Source: Erinaceus europaeus (Eukaryota; Chordata; Mammalia; Eulipotyphla; Erinaceidae). Taken from it: a stretch of 64,000 nt of DNA. The notes under the pieces are model-generated. The model had not been told where the DNA came from, ran no database searches, and worked only from the letters and a program-made list of their open reading frames with translations. Location: positions 2,486,573 to 2,550,572 of the forward strand of contig NC_080168.1 of NCBI RefSeq assembly GCF_950295315.1, given 5' to 3'. The translations under genes were made by a program, and so were the position numbers. This document shows, piece by piece, positions 54,566-64,000 of this stretch (the stretch's first letter is position 1; each line of letters starts with the position of its first letter).

Positions 54566-55438
54566 AAAAAATAGACTCCTCCCCAGTTCAACAACAGACT
54601 AGATTTTATGGAATATTCTACTCAAGCCATCAAAGAATGGATATAGTTGCAATGTTAGAAGTTCAGTGCAAGCTAAGCTCTTTCACACATACTCTTTCCC
54701 ATCATACTACAGATAAGGCCGACCCCACTCAGTCTGTGTGTGAGGATGGGGGGAGTGCAGAGAGCCATGGGGCCACCTTCCATCCATACTCTAAAGCCTC
54801 ATGTTTAACACTGTGCACTTGTTAGAAGTTTCTGTTTTCTCTAGGAATCCTGTCTCTGTTGAGGTGGCTTTGGTTTCCAGTATCTGAATAAATCCTTTTA
54901 CCTCTGGACTAATCCGACTTATTCTCTCACCCAAGGGGCAGGACGCTCTCCTGAATGAGTTCATCAAGGCCTTGGTTTCCTCTCACCAGAACTCAGGCTT
55001 GGTCTTCATCCACCAGCTGAGCTCATCCTGACATCGCCAGTCTGAGGGTCGTGGGTGTCAGAATGGAACCAGGAAGTCTCCCAAGGAAGAGGAGGAGCTC
55101 TTTCTTAGCAGAAGTGAGGACACCATTATCTTCTCACGTCTCATTGGACAGAATTGGGTATACATCCATTTGTAAGTGGTTCTGTAGCAAGGACAATGCA
55201 ATGGCCACATCCAGTAAGAATGCATCAGGGTCAACTCCCAGAGCTGGGGGTGTAGTTATGGTGACCTTCACCTGAACAAATGTAGGCTCTGGTATGTGGG
55301 GAATGGGGAAGAGAGAGAGAGGGACAAGTAGGCAGCCCAGTGTCTCCACACCTTGACTTTCTCACGTTGATTTCTCTGCTCAGCTTCCCAAGTGTGGGGT
55401 TGCTAACCCATTGCTGAGAGAAGTTCGGCCACATGTAA
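54566..55438. other. Unassigned unique DNA
   Basis: No repeat recognised. Overlapping short frames only. Confidence 0.45.
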
Positions 55439-55440
55439 CA

Positions 55441-55612
55441 TGACTGGGGGCCAGGCGGTTCGACACCTGGTTGAGCACATACATTAGTGAGCACAAGGAC
55501 CCAGGTTTGAGCCCCTGCTCCCCACCTGCAGGGGGGAAGCTTCATGAGTGGTGAAGCAGGGCTGCAGGTGTCTCTGTCCTATCTAATAAAAAAAGGGAAG
55601 TAAATAAAATAG
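55441..55612 (+). repeat. SINE-C, sense, short
   Basis: GGGGGCCAGGCGGTTCGACA, CAGGTTTGAGCCCCTGC, GTGGTGAAGCAGGGCTGC; the CT-rich body is shortened before TATCTAATAAAAAAAGG. Confidence 0.9.
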
Positions 55613-55749
55613 AAAGAAAGAATATTTAAATGATTTATGTAAAAGTCTAGATTCCAGAAGCCCCAGTGGGTGAAGATGGAGTGAAAGTAGAATTTAAATG
55701 AAATAAAAAAGAATGGGAAAGAGGGTCTGCCCACTCCTTCCTCTTTCTC

Positions 55750-55806
55750 TTTCTTTCCTTCCTTCCTTCCTTCCTTCCTTCCTTCCTTCCTTCCTTCCTT
55801 CCTTCT
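55750..55806. repeat. (CCTT)n microsatellite
   Basis: Pure TTCC run of about 13 units. Confidence 0.95.
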
Positions 55807-56059
55807 ATCACCTCTCTCTCTCTCTCTGTCCTCTATTGTTTTCTGACCAGAGTCCTCCTGCATGTGCCATTTTACTGATTCTGGGCTGCCCTTTCATTCA
55901 AATAGACAGACAGACAGACCACAGCATAAGAGATTCCCCGCTACTTCCATGTGGTTTCCGAGCCCAGACCTGGACCTCACGCACGGTGAGACATGCACAA
56001 TGACCATCCAGCTGTCTCTCTGGCTTCCTACTTTTTATTTCTTGTCATTTTATTAGGTG

Positions 56060-56212
56060 CCCAACAACAGATAAGTGGTTACGAACTTTGTGGTATATAT
56101 GCACAATAGAATACTACTTAGCTGTTACAAATGATGAAATCATCTCCTTGGACTCACCTTGGATAGAACTTGAAAGAATAATGTTACGTGACATAAGCGT
56201 GTTATCCCTTTA
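56060..56212 (+). repeat. L1 ORF2 3' fragment
   Basis: GCACAATAGAATACTACTTA, GCTGTTACAAATGATGAAAT, GGATAGAACTTGAAAGAATA match the ORF2 C-terminal codons for the YYxxxKNDE and LExI region. Broken frame. Confidence 0.8.
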
Positions 56213-57099
56213 AAGAGTATCATTGAAAACACACCTTGCAAACAGAAATACCCCCAATGAATGCTCTGTAGAGACTCATAAGTTTCTTGTTTCCTTCTCA
56301 CTTAAACTCTACAGAAGAAAAAGTAAAACTCTGAGAAAATGTGGTTGGAAGTGCAATAATTTATTTTAGAATTACATTCTGAAAGGGGAGCATCACAATT
56401 CCCTAGGCTGAGACAATCATAGCTGGTAGTCGGGAAAAGGAATAGATTTTTGTTTCTCAGTTTACTTAAAGTTCCCATCAATCCCAAGGAAGCTTGACTG
56501 CAAAGTAATTATAATTCTCGGTGATTTGAAAAAAAAAAGAAAGAAAACATTGCAAAAACAATTCAAGAGTAAGGTAAACAAACAAACCCTGTGATTGGTA
56601 AGATAGATACTATCTTATCAGTCTTTTTACGTGTAATTAAATATGATTTATATAAAAGCTTGCTCTATAAAAATCACCAAGTTTATTAGTTGCTGTTGCT
56701 CAGGTGGAAAATTCATATTATCCTTTTGTAAAAAGACTTGGTAGAAGAGGCCCAATTACAATGGTGTCAGGGGAGAAAAGTGGCCCTCTATCTGGTCTAG
56801 TCCGTGCTGCTCGGCAGGTGGGGTGGGAGGCAGGCATCACAGGGGTGGGCGGCTAGCACAAATTTCTCATTTTCTGGAGGCTTCCTGTCCCTCAATATAG
56901 GCTTGGTACAGATGGCCACCCGCTCAACAAGGGCCACCTTCCCACCTGATTGCTAAATTGGTTGGATTGGAAGTGATGCCCATGAACCTTTTAAAACATC
57001 AATGCTTTTTTTAAATTCACAGTCAATTCAACTGTCCATTTCTTGACCTACTGAGCAACATCCTGGGGTCCCTTTGTCTTGCATGTGTCTTTCCAGACA
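56213..57099. other. Unassigned unique DNA
   Basis: AT-rich left half, more balanced right half; no repeat or exon recognised. Confidence 0.45.
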
Positions 57100-57105
57100 G
57101 TTATT

Positions 57106-57522
57106 TGTTGTATGCTTTACATTGGGTAGTTCTCCCCCTCCAAGAGAATTAGATCAGTCCAGTTAATTTCGCGGGCCTGCTTGGCCCCGCCCCTAGGGAC
57201 CCCGCCAGAGTTCCAGAGTGACAGAGTTAGAGAGTCCCAGAGTTGGAGGGTTCCTGAGTTACAGAGTAAGAAAGAGTTCCACAGTTGAAGAGTTTCAGAG
57301 TTCCAGAGTTGGAGGGTTCCTGAGTTCCAAAGTAAGGGAGAGTGCTTGCGCCGCTGCAAAGAGACAGCAGAGTTCTGTTTGGTGATTAGTTTGTCTTAGT
57401 TTATGAATCGTTGTTCCTGAATAAAGAAATACAGCTTCCCTGCCCAGCCGTTGTCTCCGCGTCTCTGTTACCCGCCCGTGAAGCTAGCCCGCCTGGCAAG
57501 AGCCGCCGAAAGTTTAACAACA
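57106..57522 (+). mobile_element. Solo ERV LTR, 6-bp TSD
   Basis: 417 bp beginning TGTTG and ending CAACA (perfect terminal inverted repeat), flanked by GTTATT at 57100-57105 and 57523-57528. It contains AATAAA at 57420-57425, shortly followed by GTCTCCGCG, as expected for the R/U5 region. An internal unit (CCAGAGTTGGAGGGTTCCTG) occurs twice, about 57238 and 57310, with related AGAGTTCC units around it. No internal viral genes or second LTR are present. A 6-bp TSD is usual for class II (beta-like, ERVK) elements; class is inferred. Confidence 0.9.
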
Positions 57523-57584
57523 GTTATTTCTTACTTTTTTCCTTTTACATTCAGTCTGTATGACAGCGTTCCTTCTATGCAATG

Positions 57585-58035
57585 GACCAGAGTTCAAGCC
57601 CTGCTCCCCACCTGCAGGGGATGAAGCTTCATGAGTGGTGAAGCAGTGCTGCAGGTGTCTCTCTTTCTCTCTCCTTTTCTATACCCCCTCCTATTTCAAT
57701 TTCTCTCTTTTCTTAAATTGTGTTTATTTATTTATTTGGATAGAGATTCGAGAGGGAACATGGGTGATATGAGAGGGAGAGAGACAAAGAGAGACCTGCA
57801 GCCCTGCTTTGCCACTCGCAAAGCTTTCCCCCTGAAGGTAGGGACCAGAGGCTTGAACCTGTATCCTTGCTCACTGTAACGTGTGCGCTCACCCACGTGT
57901 GCCATGCATGACCCGGACCCCCTCTCAGTTCCTTTCTATTCTATCAAGTAAAATAGAAGTGGCCTCTGGGAAGGGTGTTGGAGCAGTGGTGGTCTGTAGT
58001 GCCAACACCCAATTCTAGTGACAACCCTGATGGCA
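57585..58035 (+). repeat. SINE-B split by an antisense SINE-C
   Basis: Sense parts 57585-57715 (AGAGTTCAAGCCCTGCTCCC, GTGGTGAAGCAGTGCTGCAG) and about 57918-58035 (TCTATTCTATCAAGTAAAAT, GGCCTCTGGGAAGGG, GACAACCCTGATGGCAATG). The head of the host copy is missing. Confidence 0.85.
57716..57917 (-). repeat. SINE-C nested in SINE-B
   Basis: Antisense: TTATTTATTTGGATAGAGAT, TGCCACTCGCAAAGCTTTCC, GAGGCTTGAACCTGTATCC. Third nested inverted SINE pair of the window. Confidence 0.88.
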
Positions 58036-58314
58036 ATGACAAAGCAAAACAAGCAAGACTAGACAGAGCTCCTTATAGGATGTGAAGCTGTTAAGCCAGT
58101 CTTGTGATAGCTGAAGAAGTTTAGTGCTGGGCATCAGAGGACCAGATATTAGGGCTCTGAGCCCCATTGATGTTTCTGGGTTGAGAGATAAAACTTCAGA
58201 CACTCTTGGTGGCGAATCAAAAGATCTGGAGATGGACACGCACTCACACTCACACACACACCTCACAGTGGACTGTGTTGAGTGTGGCCTCACCCAGGAT
58301 TTCAGCAGAGTGTT

Positions 58315-59100
58315 TACTGACAAAGTTTTGTATTACACTTATATAGGCACCCTTGTGTTCATAGCTGCATTATTTAGAATAATAGCCAGAGAGTAGAGCA
58401 GCCTAGATACCCATCATCAGGTGACTAGATAAAAGTTATTGGATATATATTGCATAGAATACTACTCTGCAATGAAAAAAAATGGCATTGTGTCCTTTGG
58501 GACAAAATGGATGGAACTGGAGAAGATTATACTTGTTGAAACAAGTAAAGAAATGAAAGACACGTGGCACAAAGCACAAAGACCGGCGTAAGGATCCCGG
58601 TTCGAGCCCCCGGCTCCCCACCTGCAGGGGAGTCGCTTCACAGGCGGTGAAGCTGGTCTGCAGGTGTCTGTCTTTCTCTCCCCCTCTCTGTCTTCCCCTC
58701 CTCTCTCCATTTCTCTCTGTCCTATCTAACAATGACGACAGCAATGACTACAACAATAATAACTACAACAACAGTAAAAAAACAAGGGCACCAAAAGGGA
58801 AAATAAATGAATAAATAAAAAAGAAAAAAAATTAAAAAAGATAAATGAAAGACAACTCTAGGGTAGTTTTACTTGTGTGGAATCTAGAAAATGGATACAC
58901 GTGACCTTGCAAAAAGAAAATAAAACCCAAACACGCAAAAACAAAACCCAGGAGCAAACAAACTTTCTGAGGAGTCTGGTGGTTCTTTTTGGGGGGTGAG
59001 AGGATGATGACACAGAGCTCTGGTGGTGTGGAACTGGACCTTGTCATCTTCCAGTCTTGTAACCCACAATTAACCACAAATAATAATAATACAAAAAAAA
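58315..59100 (+). repeat. L1 3' end split by a SINE
   Basis: Sense: TTCATAGCTGCATTATTTAG, ATTGCATAGAATACTACTCT, GGATGGAACTGGAGAAGATT (ORF2 end), then after the SINE the 3' UTR: GTGTGGAATCTAGAAAATGG, ACACAGAGCTCTGGTGGTG. An older L1 subfamily. Confidence 0.85.
58563..58842 (+). repeat. SINE-A nested in L1, 12-bp TSD
   Basis: Sense, 5' truncated (starts CGTGGCACAAAGCACAAAG), near-consensus: CGGTTCGAGCCCCCGGCTCC contains a perfect B box. Perfect TSD AAATGAAAGACA at 58551-58562 and 58843-58854. Probably one of the youngest copies here. Confidence 0.97.
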
Positions 59101-60284
59101 CCCTCAGCGTTTTTCTGGAAGAAAGATCGTTTCCCTCCTGTGGGTGAGGGGGAGTCAAATATCCTAAATTCTGTCTTAAAGTTGTGATTGGATCTGACCC
59201 CATACAGAACAGAAGGAAGTGAATTTTGAGTTAGGATTGATGAGGAACATATGGCCTAAAAAGGGGGAGAAAAATTAGTAACTTTCAGCAGGAAAAGGTT
59301 AAAGTTGAATGTCATCCAACAATTATACAGATTAGCATTCTGGTCTTGACCACCACTTTTAGGGTTTCCCTCTTCCTTCTCCCCTTCATTAAAATTAGAG
59401 ATGGGGCTAAGAGAAAGACTAGGCAGGATTTCCACAGAGTAGAACAGATGAAAAGCTGAAATTTTGCATAAAAGTTTCTTTGTTATTTGTGTTTTGTTTC
59501 AGACTTCACAGTGCTATGTAAAAAAAGAAAAGAAAAAAAATATATATGCAGTGTTAATGTGTTTAACAGCATGACTGATTTAACAGAGATTCAGTGAGAC
59601 CAGCCAGAGGACCTCTCTCAATAGCAGACCATCAGGCTGGAGAGGTGCCTTTCATTCCAGTAGTGGGTGTAGGTGTGAATGGTTGTAAAGCAACAACTTC
59701 GGAAGCCTTGGCCCTTCCCCCCCCCCCCCCCCCCAGGCTTGCTGATGATCTGTGTGGGATGCCTGGCAGTGGCACCATTATGGAATAGGGTGGCTGGGGA
59801 CAGAGCAGTGCCATTCCATAAAGGACCCTAAATGTAGGCTTTGGAAGTATAAAGAAAAGATTGTCAATGCTTTCTAGGTTTGGGAAGACGAATGTTTTTC
59901 AACAGCAGTGCTATTCACCTCAGTTCCTGCTTTCTTAGTCAGCACTCATTGAGGAGAACAGGACTTGAAGGGGGCGGGGGAGAAGGAGAAGCATGGCCAC
60001 CGGGTAGCCTGTATTGTCTCATTCTTCAGTAGCTGGAGTCACCTGTGGTTGGTCTGGTGGTTTTCCGTTAATGTGGCTCCAATTGCAACAGGAATATTGG
60101 AAGCCCCCACACTCACATGAACACTCAGTTATAGCTAGATAACTGGCTGAAAAAAAAAAAAACCAACAATTTTCTATGCACAGAAAAAGTCTCCTCTCTC
60201 CTTTACTGTAAAGGTGGCCTTTCTTGGGTTCAAGTGGAATGACTATTCCTCTGATGTTTTTGCCTTTTAGAAATGTATTCTGAT
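59101..60284. other. Unassigned unique DNA
   Basis: No repeat recognised apart from a C run (59719-59735) and short A/T tracts. No exon supported. Confidence 0.45.
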
Positions 60285-60486
60285 ATTTTTTGAAAAAATA
60301 TTTTTATGTATTTATTACTAGGTAAAGACAGAGAGAAATTGAGGGAGAAGGGGGGATAGAGAAGGAGAGGGAGCCCTGCTTCATCACTTGTGAAGCTTTC
60401 CTCCTGCAGGTGGGGACCAGCGGCTTGGACCTGGGTCCTTACGCACTGTGACCTGTGCTCTCAACCAGCTGTATCACTGCCTGGAA
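60285..60486 (-). repeat. SINE-C with 14-bp TSD
   Basis: Complete antisense copy; perfect duplication AAATGTATTCTGAT at 60271-60284 and 60487-60500. Confidence 0.95.
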
Positions 60487-61027
60487 AAATGTATTCTGAT
60501 CTTTGTGTGATGCTTAACAACCTCTTCTTTGTGCCTCAACATTTAGTCCTGGTGTATGTGTTATGTGAAAAAAAAAAATCTTTAGTCTTCCTCATTCTTT
60601 TTTGATGGAATGCATGATGCATAATTTTGCCAATAAACACTCCTGGAAGCTTGGAACAGGGGCTCACACTTGACACTGTCCCAGCTCAAGGTGTCCTGTG
60701 TGTTTATCATCTGATCTCTTCTGATCAACTGTATGGCCACTGAGGTTATTTTCTCTCTATCCTGAGATGCTTCTAGTCTCAGGGCCCCAGCGACTGGCTA
60801 ATGTTCTTTATTTAATGTTTTATTAGCCATAGGAGGTCACCTCCATTCTATTCATTACTCTTGCCACTGAATGAATCCTCTTGTCAAAGACTTCTGGGAG
60901 GTTGGGGTGTCTTAGTTTTGTTTCCCAATACTATACTTAGCACTAGATCTAGAGAGTCCAGAAACAGCCTTTTAGTTAGAGAAGTCTACCTTAAGAAGCA
61001 AGGCATTGCCATTGAAACCCTGCCTTT

Positions 61028-61110
61028 CTTCTTCTCCTAGCGTTTGCCCTTCTTCCGTAACCAGTCAACAGCGTCAGGTTGAGCCTGATGTAGAGTTTCG
61101 AGACCTCCTT
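61028..61110 (-). mobile_element. RTE-like 3' end, short antisense copy
   Basis: On the minus strand, 83 bp from AAGGAGGTCTCGAAACTCTA to TAG (61039-61037) and the tail GAGAAGAAG. The last 23 codons remain open (GGLETLHQAQPDAVDWLRKK and on), with the same ending as 36.3 kb. A short GAAAGG on either side may be a TSD. Severe 5' truncation. Confidence 0.85.
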
Positions 61111-61442
61111 TCTCATCTTGTGAGAATCCCCCTCTCTCTGATGCCCCACATCCCTGCCCAACACCTTAGCTCAGGATATAAACCCCAAGTTTGTCCCATT
61201 TGCTTTAGAAATCATAGCCATGTGCACTTTTTAAAAATTTAGGCTTTTTTTTTCCACCTACAAATCTGTCTGATGTGAATTTTTTGTTTCTCCAACTGAG
61301 TAGAGCCCAGAGGGGTGGAGGAATGTTCCCATGCTCCCTGGAAGAAGTGTGAGAACCAGAATCATTAATCAAATGCTCTTGAAATCTAAAATTCACTCTT
61401 TCTTCCCTTCCTTCTTTCCTTTTTTTCTTTTTTCTATTTTGA

Positions 61443-61880
61443 TGTGTCAGAGGTAATCTAACTTAGGGCCTCACACATGTGAACTGCCTTTATGGCCCAA
61501 TATGTTATTTCTTTCTGAGAAAGATGGCGATGTAGCAAAAGAAATGGAGAGAGAGAAAGGAATATGATAAAAAAAAAAAAGAGAGAGAGAGAACAAATGA
61601 TTACTCCCATCATTCACAGAGTCCTACTTGCTTTGCCTTTGAGCTCTTATGCAGTTTTTGGGACTTGATAATTTTTTAACTTCTTTATTGGGAAGTTAAT
61701 GGTTTACAGTTGACCTGAACCTCCTCTCCCACCTCCAAACCCCCATCCCAGAGTCTTTTACTTTGATGAAATACATCAACTCCAGGCAAAACTCTGAGTT
61801 TTGGGAAATTAACTTAGGGTTTCCAACGTGCGTGCAAAAGAGATGTAATTCTGAGTCGTCTTCCCAGCCCATAACCACAT
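61443..61880 (-). repeat. Old SINE relics and L1 3' UTR
   Basis: 61443-61500 and 61800-61880 look like decayed antisense tRNA-SINE heads; 61676-61790 is an antisense L1 3' UTR (CTTTATTGGGAAGTTAATGG, CCCAGAGTCTTTTACTTTGA, AAATACATCAACTCC). Confidence 0.55.
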
Positions 61881-62034
61881 TTATGTGGGCTGAGCCTGGG
61901 AGGGTCAATCCCTGATCCTTCTCTTGGCATGGATGGGAGGTAACAGCAGGTTGGAGCAGAGGGCAGGCCTTGTGAGGGCAAGTCCTTGTATTACTACTTT
62001 TTTTCTCCTGAGACCACTTATGACAGACCTCTGG

Positions 62035-62036
<2 letters not shown>

Positions 62037-62072
<36 letters not shown>

Positions 62073-62336
62073 CTACGGGATTATCACTGGGGTTTGTTGC
62101 TTACACTATGAATCTACTGCTCCTGGTGGCCATTTTCCCCCATTTTTTTATTGGATAGGACAGAGAGAAATTGAGAGAAGAGGTGGAGATAGAGAGGGGA
62201 AGAGAAAAACAGACACCTGCAGACCTGCTTCACCACTTATGAAGTGACACCCCTTGCAGGTGGGGAGCTGGAGACTTGAACCAGGATCCTTATGCTTTGT
62301 AATATGTGTGATTAACCTGATGTGCTACTGACGCCC
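62037..62336 (-). repeat. (CT)n plus SINE-B
   Basis: (CT)n 62037-62071, then GGGATTATCACTGGGGTTTG, CTGGTGGCCATTTTCC, GGATAGGACAGAGAGAAATT, GAGACTTGAACCAGGATCC, ending TGTGCTACTGACGCCC. Confidence 0.88.
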
Positions 62337-62339
62337 TCT

Positions 62340-63305
62340 CTCTAGAGTAGAAAATAATTTTCTCACGAAATATTAAATAAATAATGGAAAATCAAAACTG
62401 TTCACTTAGCTTCTGTTTCATGTGGGTCAACAGTGTTTGGGCAGCTGGCAGGGAACTGACTTCAACTCAGTGTTTGGCATGAGATCCGGTGTTGCACAAG
62501 AGAGACGGTTCTAGCAACTGTCCGTCTGAGTCAGTCTCAGCATCCCCTGCTGACCAGAGACCTGAAATCATTGCCTTTATGATTGGCAGAATCATGTTCA
62601 CCAGAAAATCTTGGCATGCAAAAACTAGAAAGGGCAGTGCAGATTGTGTCAGATTATCCCCTGCAGTTGAGAGTCAGGGAAGTGGGTCCTGGGAGGATGG
62701 GGGATGAAGTCTAGGATCAGGGTTGATAGTACAGAACTACCATGGGTGCCTGTGTTCCTGTTCTTGGTTTCTGGTCTTGAGTCTGAGGCAGCTTAGACTA
62801 AGCCAGGCAGGAGTGCCACATCTATGCACAAATAACTCCTTGGACACAAGATTGAATAATTCTACAAGGCTCAAAGCGATACGCAAGAACCAGAAGAAAC
62901 CAGCTGGAGCTAATACGGTGTCTGGAAGATTGGCTACTCACCCTTACTGAAACTCATTACTCCACCATTATGCTAAAGTCTCCATGCTAAGGAAGCCAGT
63001 CTTCCACCCATGTTCCTGAGGCCATGACCATTCTGAAATGAGTAAATCGGGCCAGAAAATATTTCAGGAAGACTCACTTTTCTAGAAAATCCCTACCCAT
63101 CCCAAATCCTCTGGTGAATAGTGGTTGAGCTTGTCTTTCCTGAGAAAAGTCTGTCTACAACAAACAGACCCCATACAAACTGAATCCCCCAATTCCCAGT
63201 GTGTCATTCACCCTAGAACTCACTTAGAATCCACTCTGAGTATATCCTTTCTCCTGCCACCTTGCAGTAATCCTAAAGTGCTATTACTGGTGCCTTTATT
63301 CCCCA
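62340..63305. other. Unassigned unique DNA
   Basis: Roughly 1 kb with no recognised repeat, simple repeat or exon. Confidence 0.5.
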
Positions 63306-63309
63306 TTTT

Positions 63310-63540
63310 TTAAAAAAGATATTTTCCTCATATTTTTAAACTTTACATATTTAATTTTATAGGAAAAACTGAGAAAGAAAGGGGATAAAGAAGGAAAGAG
63401 AGACAGAGTGACACCTGCAGCTCTGCTTCGCCACTCGTGAAGCTTTCCTCCTGCAGGCCCCGGGGACTGGGGGCTTGAACGCTGGTCCTTGTGCAGGTAA
63501 CACACGCACTTAACCAGGCATGCCACCCCATGGCCCCTCT
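63310..63540 (-). repeat. SINE-C
   Basis: Antisense: CACCTGCAGCTCTGCTTCGC, CACTCGTGAAGCTTTCCTCC, GGGGCTTGAACGCTGGTCC, TTAACCAGGCATGCCACCCC. 63541-64000 is unassigned. Confidence 0.9.
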
Positions 63541-64000
63541 CCCCAAATTCTTCCTGGACGTCGGCAATAACCTGCACCCAGTTCCACGGCAAGCTTCCTC
63601 TCTTGTCCTAGGATCTTCATCCAATATCATCTTTTATGGTGAGCCAGCTGGACTCCCATCTGACATCAAACCCACTGCCACAGTCTTTCTGTGCCTCCAG
63701 TGGGTTCTTCTCCTGGAGTAGGTCCCTGACAGTGGAGCAGAGGCTAGGGCACCCCCAAGGAGCAGTTGCCTTAGGGGAACCTCCCCCCCACACCCCACCC
63801 CAGTGGACAAGCTCATTTAGCACCTTCCAGGAAGTAAAAGGGAATGGCGTCAATTACGAGCCCAGAATCCTGAAACCTTGGCTGTCTCTCCTGGTGTACA
63901 AGTCCCTTGTTAGATGAATGTTTGCCTGTCTGGGGTGCCAGAGGAATAGATATTATAGGCCAATTAGAAATAAAAATCAAACCAACCAGAGTTGTCCTTT

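Noticed and set aside
1..64000. tRNA genes suggested by B-box sequences (GGTTCGAGCCC)
   Set aside because: Every good B box lies inside a tRNA-derived SINE with its CT-rich body; no sequence folds as an intact tRNA with anticodon arm by inspection.
1..64000. CRISPR arrays, operons or prokaryotic systems
   Set aside because: Regular repeats are only microsatellites; content is clearly mammalian.

Overview
The window reads as a stretch of mammalian nuclear DNA, most probably from a hedgehog (Erinaceidae). This rests on its very dense tRNA-derived SINEs, whose GGGAGTCGGGCGGTAGC-type heads I know from hedgehog sequence, together with LINE-1 and the ancient mammalian repeats MIR, L2 and MaLR. No host protein-coding exon, tRNA, rRNA or CRISPR array can be supported. 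The open reading frames are fragments of retrotransposons, translated simple repeats or chance, apart from one unexplained 102-codon frame at 40482-40790 (-). It looks like intergenic or deep intronic DNA.

SINE groups used below (my labels). SINE-A has a GGGAGTCGGGCGG head and a CAACAA/GGGCAACAAAAGGG tail. SINE-B ends in GGCTCCAGGAGCAGTGG...CCCTGGAGGCAAAA. SINE-C ends in TATCCAATAAATAAAGATAA. SINE-D has a GGGGCTGGGGAGA head and an ATTAAAATAAAATAAA tail. SINE-E is older and ends in GAAACTCTGGTGATAAAAAG. 'Family X' is an unclassified repeat with an A-rich tail, recognised by TGTGTGGAGTTGTACCCCT near its 3' end.

Layout. 0-3.3 kb: SINEs and unassigned DNA. 3.3-9.8 kb: an antisense L1 lacking the reverse-transcriptase core and carrying three later insertions: a SINE-A with an 18-bp target-site duplication (TSD), a 184-bp internally deleted RTE-like element with an 11-bp TSD, and a family X copy whose 5' half is inverted, with a 13-bp TSD. 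10-30 kb: scattered SINEs, an L2 split by a SINE, L1 3' ends, two more X copies and MIRs. 30-45 kb: MaLR LTRs, a hAT-like fragment, the best RTE-like coding fragment (36.0 kb), a 392-bp pure purine tract (37.6 kb), an L1 5'UTR-like block and an antisense RTE-like copy (44.3 kb). 45-64 kb: a repeat-poor AT-rich stretch (45.9-47.5 kb), three or four X copies including a long form (52.9-54.6 kb), nested antisense SINEs, and a complete solo LTR with a 6-bp TSD (57.1-57.5 kb).

The most interesting system is the RTE-like retrotransposon family. Four copies share a C-terminal Cys/His domain and end in the same way, a TAG stop followed at once by AAGAAG. One is a compact start-to-stop deletion derivative that may be a non-autonomous partner. 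Family X is the second lead: at least eight pieces, several length forms, and hallmarks of L1-type mobilisation.
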